Part shown: positions 1 through 8,250 of the stretch, piece by piece
Numbering within the stretch: the first letter of the stretch is position 1
Layout of the letters: every line of letters starts with the position of its first letter
DNA from: Oscillospiraceae bacterium
GTDB taxonomy: Bacteria > Bacillota_A > Clostridia > Oscillospirales > WRJC01
Direction of reading: 5' to 3'
Length of the DNA stretch: 26,861 nucleotides
Assembly: GCA_009782405.1 (NCBI GenBank)
Contig: WRJC01000039.1
Coordinates: 1 to 26,861 of the forward strand
The notes under the pieces: model-generated
The model's database searches: none
What the model was told of the DNA's origin: nothing
What the model saw: only the letters and a program-made list of their open reading frames with translations
Made by a program: the position numbers and the translations under genes

Positions 1-593
1 GCGCCGTACAGGCTGCCGCTCCCGCCTTTTGATTTAAGCGAGGGCGACCACTGCTCCATCGAGGTGCCCCCGTGGGCGCAGCACAGCACCCCTTGCGGGA
101 CGCCCGTGAGCGTCTTCATTTTCAAAGCGAACTCCAGGCCCGGTCCCGCGCTGTTGAACATCGGGCGCGGCCCCGCGCCCAAGGCGGCGTGGACGGAATC
201 GACCGCTATCCCCAAATTATGCAGCGGGTGCCTGGCCGGACCCCATGAGTCGTCCATGTACAGCGCGCGCACAGCCGGGTCGCCGGAGAAGCGTTCGTCG
301 TCGGGAGTTAGCCAGCCGACCCCTTCCATGTTCGACTGGCCGCCCAGTATCCAGACGTCGCCGACATAAATATCTTCATAAATTTGGCCGTCGATTTCAA
401 GCCCATAGGGCCCGCCCGTCGGTATCCCGCAGAGTTTCCACTTGCCAAAGCCGGAGCTTTCCGCCGAGATAACCGGCAGCACCCCGCCTGCGCTTCGCAG
501 CGAAATCTGCTTCGGGGGCTCGCCCTCAAAATATGCTTCGCAGAAATTGTCCCGGTTTCTTTGCATGACCATCCCGTTTTTGATGTTTCCCAT
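1..593 (-). CDS. Sialate O-acetylesterase-like SGNH hydrolase (3' end outside window)
   Basis: The minus-strand frame opens with ATG at 593-591, about 8 bases after a GGAG Shine-Dalgarno, and stays open to base 1, giving 197 N-terminal residues. Residues about 80-92 read VWILGGQSNMEG; Ser87 in GQSNM is the expected nucleophile of the sialate O-acetylesterase (SASA) family. A second family block, AHGGTSMEQWSP, lies near residue 180. The catalytic His/Asp region would be beyond the window edge. No signal peptide is seen, so the enzyme is probably cytosolic. Family members remove acetyl groups from sialic acids or from plant polysaccharides such as xylan; the substrate cannot be told here. It is divergent from an alpha/beta-hydrolase gene and probably shares control with it. 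The assignment to the family is firm, the exact substrate is not. Confidence 0.85.
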   Translation of the reverse strand, partial: MGNIKNGMVMQRNRDNFCEAYFEGEPPKQISLRSAGGVLPVISAESSGFGKWKLCGIPTGGPYGLEIDGQIYEDIYVGDVWILGGQSNMEGVGWLTPDDERFSGDPAVRALYMDDSWGPARHPLHNLGIAVDSVHAALGAGPRPMFNSAGPGLEFALKMKTLTGVPQGVLCCAHGGTSMEQWSPSLKSKGGSGSLYG

Positions 594-635
594 TTTTCCC
601 GCTCCTTTTTTATTTTGCTTTTCATCGAAACCCGC

Positions 636-664
636 TTGAATTTTTAATGCGGGCGTGGTATAAT
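636..664 (+). promoter_or_regulatory. Sigma-A promoter for the alpha/beta-hydrolase gene
   Basis: TTGAAT (636-641), a 17-base spacer and TATAAT (659-664), with an extended -10 (TGG before TATAAT). The predicted start is near 671, followed by a leader of about 75 bases to the ATG at 746. The -10 region forms one arm of a 10-bp perfect inverted repeat with the opposing promoter. Confidence 0.75.
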
Positions 665-678
665 GATGCCTATGGACA

Positions 679-707
679 ATTATACCACATAGCGAAGATT
701 TTGTAAA
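679..707 (-). promoter_or_regulatory. Sigma-A promoter for the sialate O-acetylesterase-like gene
   Basis: Read on the minus strand: TTTACA (707-702), 17-base spacer, TATAAT (684-679) with extended TGG. The predicted start near 672 abuts the start of the opposing promoter. GTGGTATAAT (655-664) and ATTATACCAC (679-688) are perfect inverted repeats separated by 14 bases. Confidence 0.75.
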
Positions 708-745
708 CAAGTTATTTTCGGCAAAAATTTTTGGAGGCGGGAAAA

Positions 746-1513
746 ATGATAAAACAATTGGATATACCATACAAGCAAATAAACGGCATCACTCTGTACA
801 TCGATTTGTATATGCCCGAAAACGAAAAAAATCCGCCGCTTGTCATGTGGATACACGGCGGCGCCTGGATGTATGGCGACAGGAAATCGCCGATTTTGCT
901 ATGGCAAGTGGAGCGAGGATATGCGCTCGCTTCCATCGAATACCGGCTGACAGGGCAGGGGATTTTCCCCGACCATATAATCGACTGCAAAAACGCGCTT
1001 GCATTTCTGAAAGAAAACGCCGGAAAATATGGTTATGACGCAAGCCGGATAGCTGTGGCGGGGGATTCCGCAGGAGGGCATTTGGCAGCTTTGATGGGAA
1101 CTTCGAGCGGCCACGCCGATTGGGAGCCCGAAGGGGTGGATTGTTCCGTTCAAGCCGTGGTGGATTATTACGGCCCGACTGCGCTTGGAAAAGAATGGGA
1201 AACAGATCCCGATTCGGTGGTATCGCAGCTTTTGGGGACTTGCGTATTTGGCAAACAGGGCAGGGCAAGGGCCGCCGTGGCCAATCCGATAACTTATGTC
1301 GACGGTTCGGAACCTCCTTTTTTGATATTGCACGGCGACGCAGACGATTTGGTGCCATATAGGCAGAGCGTATATTTGCGCGATGCGCTTGAATCTGTGG
1401 GTGTACCGGTATCGCTGCACCGGGTGCACGGCGGCGGCCACGGATTTGCGGGAGCCGAAATAAATGCCGTAATCGACGTTTTTTTGGATTATCAATTGAA
1501 AAAACAGCCATGA
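746..1513 (+). CDS. Alpha/beta-hydrolase (BD-FAE/esterase-lipase type)
   Basis: 255 residues, starting at ATG 746 behind GGAGG at 733-737; an upstream in-frame TTG at 731 overlaps the ribosome site and is rejected. The HGGAW oxyanion-hole motif is at residues 37-41, the nucleophile elbow GDSAGG carries Ser108, the acid is probably Asp200 in LHGDADD, and the base is His232 in GGGHGF. All three catalytic residues are in the right order and spacing for carboxylesterases of the alpha/beta-hydrolase_3/BD-FAE group. No signal peptide is present, so it probably acts on imported oligosaccharide esters (acetyl or feruloyl) or other small esters. The divergent neighbour is another predicted deacetylase, which supports a role in removing ester decorations from glycans. 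The precise substrate is unknown. Confidence 0.9.
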   Translation: MIKQLDIPYKQINGITLYIDLYMPENEKNPPLVMWIHGGAWMYGDRKSPILLWQVERGYALASIEYRLTGQGIFPDHIIDCKNALAFLKENAGKYGYDASRIAVAGDSAGGHLAALMGTSSGHADWEPEGVDCSVQAVVDYYGPTALGKEWETDPDSVVSQLLGTCVFGKQGRARAAVANPITYVDGSEPPFLILHGDADDLVPYRQSVYLRDALESVGVPVSLHRVHGGGHGFAGAEINAVIDVFLDYQLKKQP

Positions 1514-1574
1514 GTTTTCACTGCCGCAATAATATGGACAAATTGTAAATATTTGGGCAAATTCAAAAAAATTA

Positions 1575-1603
1575 TTGACAAAACCAAAAAAATCGGATAT
1601 AAT
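1575..1603 (+). promoter_or_regulatory. Consensus sigma-A promoter of the metal-resistance operon
   Basis: TTGACA (1575-1580), exactly 17 bases, TATAAT (1598-1603): a full consensus promoter. Transcription should start near 1610, right at the edge of the putative operator at 1611-1633, so binding of the ArsR-type repressor would block initiation. Confidence 0.85.
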
Positions 1604-1610
1604 CAAACCA

Positions 1611-1633
1611 ACGATTGAATGATTGCTCAACTG
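1611..1633 (+). promoter_or_regulatory. Putative ArsR/SmtB-type operator O1
   Basis: A 23-base stretch with imperfect dyad symmetry (TTGA near the left, TCAA near the right). It starts at the predicted transcription start of the repressor gene. Its ends, ACGATTG and CAACTG, recur in reverse orientation in front of the ATPase gene at 2046-2068, which is the main support for calling it an operator. Confidence 0.5.
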
Positions 1634-1648
1634 TGAGGAGGCGAAATT

Positions 1649-2008
1649 ATGGTTGAAGACAAACAACTCGTTTGCGACTGCGAAGTGATCCACGGCGAAG
1701 TTGTGGATAAAGTAAAAGAAATGATGCCGCAAAGCAAAGATTTTTACGACCTTTCAAATCTCTACAAAATGTTTTCCGACAATACAAGGGTGCGCATACT
1801 TTGGGCGCTGAATTGCAACGAAATGTGCGTATGCGATTTGGCCGTGCTTTTGAACATGACGAAATCCGCCATATCACATCAATTGAAATCATTGAGACTT
1901 TCAAATCTCGTAAAATATGAAAAACAAGGCAAAGTGGTATATTATTCGCTTGCCGACAGCCATATCAAAGATATATTTGAAAAAGGATTCGATCATATAC
2001 GCGAATAA
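1649..2008 (+). CDS. CadC-like ArsR/SmtB metal-sensing repressor
   Basis: 119 residues; ATG at 1649 after GAGGAGG. A winged-helix fold is indicated by the KSAISHQLKSLR recognition helix (about residues 72-83). Two metal sites can be read. An alpha3N-type thiolate site is formed by Cys9, Cys11, Cys60 and Cys62 (CVCDL block), as in CadC of S. aureus pI258. An alpha5 site follows the spacing D-x-H-x10-H-x2-E exactly (Asp103, His105, His116, Glu119), as in SmtB/CzrA. The family represses metal-export genes and releases DNA when Cd, Pb or Zn binds. It lies just upstream of a P1B ATPase and has a matching operator pair, so it most likely controls its own operon. Whether the sensed metal is Cd/Pb or Zn is not settled. 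Confidence 0.92.
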   Translation: MVEDKQLVCDCEVIHGEVVDKVKEMMPQSKDFYDLSNLYKMFSDNTRVRILWALNCNEMCVCDLAVLLNMTKSAISHQLKSLRLSNLVKYEKQGKVVYYSLADSHIKDIFEKGFDHIRE

Positions 2009-2045
2009 AAGCAAAAGCTGCAAACCCGAATTTTTTGCGCGAAAA

Positions 2046-2068
2046 CAGTTGAACATATGAGCAATCGT
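2046..2068 (-). promoter_or_regulatory. Putative ArsR/SmtB-type operator O2
   Basis: In the gap between repressor and ATPase genes. The core TTGAACATATGAGCAA is an imperfect palindrome centred on CATATG and resembles the TGAACA-N-TGTTCA sites known for SmtB/ArsR proteins. Its reverse complement matches O1 at both ends. No clear promoter is seen next to it, so it may add a second repressor contact or control internal transcription. Confidence 0.5.
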
Positions 2069-2095
2069 AAAATTAATGACGGAGGGTGATAAACC

Positions 2096-3988
2096 ATGCA
2101 TGAACATGAAGCAAATGAAGATGAAAAGAGGGAGGGAAACGAAAAACTTCAAAATATTTTCGTAATTGCCGGAGCGGCCATTTTCGGAGCGGGCATATTG
2201 GCGGAAATCTCATTTGATTTGGAGCCCCGCATAAAATTGGCGGTGTTTTTATTGGCATATTTTATGATTGGCAGCGATGTGGTTTTGCAAGCCGCCAAAA
2301 ATATTTTGCGCGGGCGCATTTTCGACGAAAATTTTTTGATGTCCGTTGCCACATTAGGGGCCCTCGCCATCGGCGAATACCGGGAAGCGGTGGCTGTCAT
2401 GCTGTTTTATCGGGTAGGCGAACGCTTGCAGGACTCCGCTGTCCGACGTTCTAAAAAATCCATAATCGAATTGATGGATTTGCGCCCGGATTTCGCCAAT
2501 TTGAAAACAAACGGCGAAATTGTCAAAGTTGCACCCGAAACCGTAAAAATAGGGGATACAATCGTGGTAAAGCCGGGGGAAAAAATTCCGCTTGACGGAA
2601 TTGTGACCGAAGGCGAATCCATGATAGACACAAAAGCGCTCACAGGCGAATCCGTTTTTCGAAAAACGGTTGTTTTGGATGCGGTATTTTCGGGATGCAT
2701 CAACCAAAACGGAATTTTGACCATCGAAACGACAAAAACCTCCGGCGAATCCACTGCGGCGAAAATAATCGAACTTGTGGAAAAATCAAGAGGCAAAAAA
2801 GCTCCCACCGAAAATTTCATAACCGCTTTTTCAAAATATTATACGCCTGCAGTAATCGGGCTGGCTGTTTTGCTTGCGTCGATCCCTCCGCTGTTTTTGG
2901 GAGAGCTTTGGGGCGAATGGTTTGGCAAAGCTCTCGTTTTTTTGGTCATATCCTGCCCGTGCGCGCTTGTGATTTCGATACCGCTCGGATTTTTCGGGGG
3001 AATCGGAAATGCTTCGAAAAAGGGCATCCTCGTCAAGGGGGGGAATTATTTGGAAGCGCTGGACAAGCTTGAAACGATAGCATTCGACAAAACCGGAACC
3101 TTGACATACGGAACATTCAAAGTCACGAAACTGATTTCCGCCAACGGATTTTCCGAATCCGAACTTTTGGAAAATGCGGCGATCGCCGAAAGTTTTTCCA
3201 ATCACCCGATAGCAAAATCCATCAAGATTGCATACGGGAAAGATTTTAAAAACAAAAACATATTCGGCTATACGGAAATGCCCGGTTATGGAATCAGCGT
3301 TGTTTCAAACGGCAAAAAGATTTTGGCGGGAAACCAAAATCTCATGCAGTCTGAAAATATCGCTTTCTCGGAGCCTGACGAAATCGGAACAAAAATTTAT
3401 TTGGCGATTGCCGGAATATTTGCGGGCTGCATCGTCATTTCCGATGAAATAAAAAAAGACAGCAAAAAAGCAATCGAACAATTAAAAGCATTCGGCATAA
3501 AAAAAACTGTCATGCTCACAGGCGACAATCCGCAAATTTCAGAATCGGTTGCCAAAGATTTGAATATGGACGAAGTGCATGCCGGGTTGCTGCCGGATCA
3601 AAAAGTCGAAAAACTGGAAATGCTGATCGGGCAAAAAACAAAGAAAAGAAAACTCGCCTTTGTGGGCGACGGGATCAACGACGCACCTGTTTTGGCAAGG
3701 GCCGACGTGGGAATAGCGATGGGCGGGCTCGGCTCGGACGCCGCAATTGAAGCGGCCGATGTCGTCATCATGACCGACGAACCCTCAAAGCTGGCGGAAG
3801 CGATCAGCACGGCAAAACTGACGAAACGGATAGTGTGGCAAAACATAGTTTTCGCTTTGGGCGTAAAAGCGATATTTTTGATTTTCGGAGCTTTTGGAAT
3901 GGCAAATATGTGGGAAGCGGTATTCGCCGACGTGGGCGTTTCCCTTTTGGCGGTGCTCAACTCCATTCGCGCCGCATATGCAAAATGA
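2096..3988 (+). CDS. cadA: Zn/Cd/Pb-translocating P1B-type ATPase (CadA/ZntA-like)
   Basis: 630 residues; ATG 2096 behind GGAGG at 2081-2085. This inner-membrane pump exports soft divalent metals at the cost of ATP. The actuator motif TGES is at 183-186, the membrane metal-binding CPC at 287-289, the phosphorylated Asp331 in DKTGT, the HP motif of P1B ATPases at His370-Pro371, and the hinge GDGINDAP begins at 524. The last membrane segments contain a Lys (GVKAIF) and an Asp (FADVGVSLL), the pair typical of the Zn/Cd/Pb subgroup. The protein lacks the usual N-terminal CxxC heavy-metal domain and starts with a short His/Glu-rich tail (MHEHEANEDE), which is shorter than typical CadA (about 700 residues). 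The adjacent CadC-like repressor supports Cd/Pb/Zn as substrate. Copper is unlikely. Confidence 0.95.
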   Translation: MHEHEANEDEKREGNEKLQNIFVIAGAAIFGAGILAEISFDLEPRIKLAVFLLAYFMIGSDVVLQAAKNILRGRIFDENFLMSVATLGALAIGEYREAVAVMLFYRVGERLQDSAVRRSKKSIIELMDLRPDFANLKTNGEIVKVAPETVKIGDTIVVKPGEKIPLDGIVTEGESMIDTKALTGESVFRKTVVLDAVFSGCINQNGILTIETTKTSGESTAAKIIELVEKSRGKKAPTENFITAFSKYYTPAVIGLAVLLASIPPLFLGELWGEWFGKALVFLVISCPCALVISIPLGFFGGIGNASKKGILVKGGNYLEALDKLETIAFDKTGTLTYGTFKVTKLISANGFSESELLENAAIAESFSNHPIAKSIKIAYGKDFKNKNIFGYTEMPGYGISVVSNGKKILAGNQNLMQSENIAFSEPDEIGTKIYLAIAGIFAGCIVISDEIKKDSKKAIEQLKAFGIKKTVMLTGDNPQISESVAKDLNMDEVHAGLLPDQKVEKLEMLIGQKTKKRKLAFVGDGINDAPVLARADVGIAMGGLGSDAAIEAADVVIMTDEPSKLAEAISTAKLTKRIVWQNIVFALGVKAIFLIFGAFGMANMWEAVFADVGVSLLAVLNSIRAAYAK

Positions 3989-4008
3989 TCATAAAACATG
4001 AAAAAGCC

Positions 4009-4037
4009 TTGACAAAAGGCAAAAATAGAAGTAAAAT
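4009..4037 (+). promoter_or_regulatory. Sigma-A promoter of the sulfatase gene
   Basis: TTGACA (4009-4014), 17 bases, TAAAAT (4032-4037), lying 20 bases after the ATPase stop codon. It gives a leader of about 40 bases before ATG 4083, so the sulfatase is an independent transcription unit. Confidence 0.8.
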
Positions 4038-4082
4038 AATGGTGGATGAAAAAACGATATTTTATTTTTGGAGGAATGGCTT

Positions 4083-5582
4083 ATGCAAAACAAACCGGAT
4101 ATATTGTATATTATGTGCGACCAGCTCAGATACGACTGCATCGCGGCTTTGGGAAACAAAATAATAAAAACGCCCAACTTAGACCGTCTTGCCCGGCGGG
4201 GGGCGGTATTTTCGAACGCCTATTCCACTTGCCCGGTATGCGTCCCGGCGAGGTACACCGTCATGACCGGGCGCGAACCCTGCAACACGGGATGTTATTC
4301 GAACGAAATCCCTGCGGCCCTCGACGGTCTCCCCGTAAACATGGAAGACCGCTGCGGCTCGTATCTCGCGCGGACTTTGGCCAAAGCGGGTTACCGCACT
4401 TTCGGCGTGGGCAAATTTCACACATGCCCCGATACATTCGAGGATTTGGGCTTTGAAACGCACATACACACCGAAGAACTCTACGGTTCCTCCGAACAAA
4501 GGAAAAAGGACGGATATGCTTCGTTCATTCGCGAAAATCATCCGGCATACGATTTCATAGAACAACTCCACGGAGAACGCACGGATATGTACTATATGCC
4601 GCAAACAAGCCCGCTTCCTGCGGATTTGACCGTCGAAAATTATGTTGCCGAAAAGGCAACGGAACTCATTTCCGCCGACGATGGCCTCGAAAGGCCGTAT
4701 TTCGGGTTTGTATCGTTTATCGGGCCGCATCCGCCTTTTGCCCCGCCGATACCGTACAACCGGATGTACAACCCGGACATGATGCCCAATCCCATATGCG
4801 GGGATTTGGCCTGCGACCACATGGACGAACAAATCACTTGGATGAATTACCTCATTTGGGCGAACGAATTGAACGATTTTTCGGCAAGGGAAGCGAGAGC
4901 CCGCTATTACGGGGAAATAACGTACATAGATTCCTGCGTGGGCAAAATTTTGGATTTTGTAGAAGAGCGCGGCAATTCTAAAAACACGCTCATATGTTTT
5001 TTCACGGATCACGGGGATATGATTGGCGACCATGCGGCTTGGCAAAAAGAGTGTTATTTCGAACAGGCCTGCCATATCCCTTTCTTTTTGAGTTGGCCGG
5101 AAAAAATCGCCGCGAACACGAAAAACAAATTTATCGCCACTCTTTCGGATCTTTTCGGGATCGCCACCACGGCTGCAAAATCCGGCGAAATCCGCGACGG
5201 AGCGGATATTTTGGGCAGTATTTTTGAAAAATCCCCGGCAAGGGAATATTTGTTTTCGTGCTATATGCGGCCGGGCACAAAATATTTCAAATTGATGGTG
5301 AGGCACGAAAACTACAAATACATATATATGGCAAACGGCGGCAACGAGCAGCTGTTCGATCTCGAAAAAGACAAAAACGAATTGGAAAACCTTTCGGGAA
5401 AATATCCGGGCATATCTGCAAAATACAGGGAATACGCCGAAAATCACTGCAAACGCAAAGGTCTGTTTTCCGCACTGGATGAAAACGGCAAATTGAAAAG
5501 CTTCGAATTTTCGGAAAGAGACTTGTTCCGCATACACCAGTTCGACGGATCGCGAGGAGTGCATGGCTTCACGATAAATTAA
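4083..5582 (+). CDS. Cys-type sulfatase (arylsulfatase/choline-sulfatase superfamily)
   Basis: 499 residues; ATG 4083 after GGAGG at 4070-4074 (an in-frame TTG at 4068 overlaps that site and is rejected). The signature C-x-P-x-R is present as CVPAR with Cys53, the residue converted to formylglycine. In anaerobes this needs an anaerobic sulfatase-maturating radical-SAM enzyme, which is not in the window. Metal ligands are suggested by Asp13 in CDQLRYD and by the FFTDHGDMIGDH block near residue 305. No signal peptide is seen, so it should act in the cytosol on imported sulfated sugars or other sulfate or phosphonate esters. The C-terminal frame overlaps the convergent glycosidase gene by 14 bases. 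The family is clear; the substrate is unknown. Confidence 0.92.
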   Translation: MQNKPDILYIMCDQLRYDCIAALGNKIIKTPNLDRLARRGAVFSNAYSTCPVCVPARYTVMTGREPCNTGCYSNEIPAALDGLPVNMEDRCGSYLARTLAKAGYRTFGVGKFHTCPDTFEDLGFETHIHTEELYGSSEQRKKDGYASFIRENHPAYDFIEQLHGERTDMYYMPQTSPLPADLTVENYVAEKATELISADDGLERPYFGFVSFIGPHPPFAPPIPYNRMYNPDMMPNPICGDLACDHMDEQITWMNYLIWANELNDFSAREARARYYGEITYIDSCVGKILDFVEERGNSKNTLICFFTDHGDMIGDHAAWQKECYFEQACHIPFFLSWPEKIAANTKNKFIATLSDLFGIATTAAKSGEIRDGADILGSIFEKSPAREYLFSCYMRPGTKYFKLMVRHENYKYIYMANGGNEQLFDLEKDKNELENLSGKYPGISAKYREYAENHCKRKGLFSALDENGKLKSFEFSERDLFRIHQFDGSRGVHGFTIN

Positions 5583-6579
5583 TCTTTGAATTTTTCGCTA
5601 AATTCTTCATGTTTTTTATAAATTCAATCTCAGCCGCGCTATACGGCGTTCCGTCGGAATGGTATAAGTCATGCTGCCAGATTTCAGGTTCGGGGTCGTT
5701 TAATTTCGACCCCCAATGGAGGTTTGTCTGCGTTTTGCCTTTGATCAGCCCCCAGTTATACGCTCCGGCAATTTCCCCGGCAAACAGCGGCATATGGCTT
5801 TCAAATTTGTTCCCGTGTTGCCTTAAAAGCCATTCGGTGCAGATAACCGGCCTGTTGTATTTTTTTAGTTCGTTTATTTTTTCTTTTGAGTTTTCAATGG
5901 GCGCATAATCGTGATATGTGATTATGTCGGACATATCGGCGAATTTTAAGTCGTATTCCCGAAATTCCCATATGCCTGCCGTCAAAGGCTGGGTCGGATT
6001 CGCATCTCTCGCCCATGAAAACGCTTTTTTCAAAAGAGGTAAACATTTTTCGCGTCGGCCATTATTCCCCGGTTCGTTGTACAAGTCCCATGCGGCAATA
6101 TTTCCATGGCTCCCAAACGCCCCGATCACGTTTTTTGCATAATCGCTTATGACCTGTTCCTTTTCGGGATTGTCCGCGATCAAATTGCCCGGGCTAGGCG
6201 TCCAGCCGCTGTTGTGGATTCCCGGAACCGGGGGGGTTTGTGCGCCCAAATACGGCTCTTTTCCCGCGAATGCGCAATCGTCGAACAATATCGGCATCAC
6301 CGATATTCCGTTTGCCCGGGCGATTTCGCAAAAATCTCCGAATGTTTCCAGAAACCCGTCCCGCTCGTTTTCCCAAACGATATATTGCAAAAAAACCCTG
6401 CATGAGTTGTATCCTGTTTTTGCCCCGATGGCAAGCTCCCTTTTTATCGTTTCTTTATCATACGTTTCTCTCTGCCACATTTCAGTCGAGTTGACCGCTG
6501 TCGAAGCCACGTAATTGAAACCGAACAGCCACCCTGTTTCTTTTTGCCAATTGTTTGCTTTTTCTTCTGTCCAGCGCAT
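5569..6579 (-). CDS. GH5-like glycoside hydrolase (cellulase/mannanase superfamily)
   Basis: 336 residues; ATG at 6579-6577 behind GAGGAAA. It has a TIM-barrel clan-A pattern: acid/base Glu169 in WDLYNEPG at the end of strand 4 and nucleophile Glu249 in VICTEWLLR at the end of strand 7. No signal peptide is present, so it probably cleaves imported oligosaccharides. Homologous proteins are often labelled 1,4-beta-xylanase or cellulase, but the specificity cannot be read here. It starts 21 bases after the solute-binding protein gene ends, so both are probably one transcript. Its last 14 bases overlap the end of the convergent sulfatase gene, with no terminator between them. Confidence 0.85.
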   Translation of the reverse strand: MRWTEEKANNWQKETGWLFGFNYVASTAVNSTEMWQRETYDKETIKRELAIGAKTGYNSCRVFLQYIVWENERDGFLETFGDFCEIARANGISVMPILFDDCAFAGKEPYLGAQTPPVPGIHNSGWTPSPGNLIADNPEKEQVISDYAKNVIGAFGSHGNIAAWDLYNEPGNNGRREKCLPLLKKAFSWARDANPTQPLTAGIWEFREYDLKFADMSDIITYHDYAPIENSKEKINELKKYNRPVICTEWLLRQHGNKFESHMPLFAGEIAGAYNWGLIKGKTQTNLHWGSKLNDPEPEIWQHDLYHSDGTPYSAAEIEFIKNMKNLAKNSKINLS

Positions 6580-6600
6580 GACATTTTCCTCTTTTAAATA

Positions 6601-8115
6601 TTATTTTATAAATTTTCCGAATTCCGTGTTTATTTTTTCTATGTCTTTTATCGCTTTGGGTTCGTATTTTTCATACATCGATGTGAAATCTTTTTTGTAA
6701 TTCCGGAATAAATTCAACAGTTCTTCCACATATCCACCGATTTGATACATCCAACCAACATCATAATTCCTCGTGGAAAAAATTATATCGAGCATTTCCT
6801 GGCTTTCGTCGTCCCTTGCGTGTTTGCCTTTCAGCGCCCGGTCATAATACGCCGGCCTCAATGTATATTTTGATTCTGCGGAAAGAGCTTCGAAAATGGC
6901 TCCCGTACGGGAAGCATCTTCTTGCAATACCGGGGCGCATATGAAGCCCGTATGCCATACATCTACCGTATTGTAATAATTTTTTTGGTTTTCGTCGAAT
7001 TTCGGATATGGCAAAATGCCGAAATCCACTTCCATGGCGCGCAAATGGGGGACTTCGTCTATCATTTTCAAATAAAACAATGCCTGGTTATTTTCGAACA
7101 TTTGATTTGCGCGGACTCCCGCCCAATCCTGACGCTGATACCCTAACGCTTGGGTTTTGTCGAACAAAAAATCTGTAAATTTATCAAAAATGTCAAGCGT
7201 CTTTTCGCTGTTGAATGTGAGGACGATTTCGCCGCTCGCGTCGATTTTCGCGCATTGTTCGCCAACCGCGTTTACCATGGCCATCAGCGAGTTGTCCCAG
7301 ATCAAACCTCCATAGCGGTCTTCGAAATCATATTTTCCGTCTCCGTTCAGGTCTGCGCTTGCCGGCAAAGCCATTTCCATCAATTTGTCGAATGTCCATT
7401 TGCCTTCTTTTACATACGGGTACGGATCTTCAAGCCCTAATTCCTGAACGAGTTTTTTGTTGAATAAAATAGCGTTCGTGGCATTGCTTGCGACATTGCT
7501 TATATCCCCGGCTGTATAAAACATTTTGCCTTTTATCATCAAGTCTTCATTCGCTTTCGCATCCCACCAAGGCTTGGATAAATCGAGGGGAGCCATCGAG
7601 TTCAAATCCATAAGAAGCCCTTCTGTGGCCAACGGACAAGCCGAATATGTCGATAACAAAGCGGCGTCGTAGGTATAATCGCCGGAACTGACCGAAGTCC
7701 TTATTGATTTCAATCCTTCAGTTTCAACCATATCTAAAATTGATTTCCGGACGGTCACAATTTTTACGTTATATGTATCTTCCACATATGTGTTTCTTCT
7801 GTATACGGCGTCGTTGATCGTGTCTCCGTTTTCTTCTTCCGCATCGAAATCGTTCCAAAAATATTCTTCTGATACGAAGTTCAGCGCGACCAAAATCGTA
7901 AATTTATGTCCGCCGTAATCAGCGTCCGGAATATCCGGCAATATTTTGCCATTTGCGCTTTCCACGATTTCACCCGAAAACGGAGCTTCAGATGCTTCGT
8001 TTTTTTTGTTTTCGCCGTTTGTCGCATCCGGCCCGCCGCAAGCCGCGAAAATTATCGGCGCTGCGATTACGGCGATCATTGCTGCGAATATCTTTTCAAA
8101 TCTAAAAATTTTCAT
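6601..8115 (-). CDS. Extracellular solute-binding lipoprotein (ABC sugar-importer family)
   Basis: 504 residues; ATG at 8115-8113, preceded by GAGGG. A TTG at 8133 in the same frame sits upstream of the ribosome site and is rejected. The N-terminus has KIFRFEK, a hydrophobic stretch and the lipobox FAAC with Cys26, so the mature protein is a lipid-anchored surface protein. An acidic, Gly/Asn-rich linker follows. The body has the look of family-1-type carbohydrate-binding proteins (FNKKLVQELGLEDPY, TFDKLMEMA, DLNGDGKYDFEDRYG), including an EF-hand-like calcium loop. It would capture oligosaccharides for an ABC importer. No permease genes lie nearby, so it must work with a transporter encoded elsewhere. 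The glycosidase gene follows in the same direction. Confidence 0.9.
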   Translation of the reverse strand: MKIFRFEKIFAAMIAVIAAPIIFAACGGPDATNGENKKNEASEAPFSGEIVESANGKILPDIPDADYGGHKFTILVALNFVSEEYFWNDFDAEEENGDTINDAVYRRNTYVEDTYNVKIVTVRKSILDMVETEGLKSIRTSVSSGDYTYDAALLSTYSACPLATEGLLMDLNSMAPLDLSKPWWDAKANEDLMIKGKMFYTAGDISNVASNATNAILFNKKLVQELGLEDPYPYVKEGKWTFDKLMEMALPASADLNGDGKYDFEDRYGGLIWDNSLMAMVNAVGEQCAKIDASGEIVLTFNSEKTLDIFDKFTDFLFDKTQALGYQRQDWAGVRANQMFENNQALFYLKMIDEVPHLRAMEVDFGILPYPKFDENQKNYYNTVDVWHTGFICAPVLQEDASRTGAIFEALSAESKYTLRPAYYDRALKGKHARDDESQEMLDIIFSTRNYDVGWMYQIGGYVEELLNLFRNYKKDFTSMYEKYEPKAIKDIEKINTEFGKFIK

Positions 8116-8250
8116 AATGTTTTCCCTCAGCAAAATTTTAATTTCCCAATTATCTCATATTTCAAATTGTATCAAAATATTATGATAAAGCTATGATTTT
8201 TTTGTTAAAAGTATTAATCGCAAAATATTTGGAATTTTTTTTGCAAACCC

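Noticed and set aside
899..1732. 277-residue minus-strand frame over the hydrolase and the arsR start
   Set aside because: It runs across the consensus promoter and two real plus-strand genes with clear motifs.
4179..5564. 461-residue minus-strand frame opposite the sulfatase
   Set aside because: A shadow of the sulfatase gene, which has complete family motifs and a good ribosome site; the antisense product has no recognisable domain.
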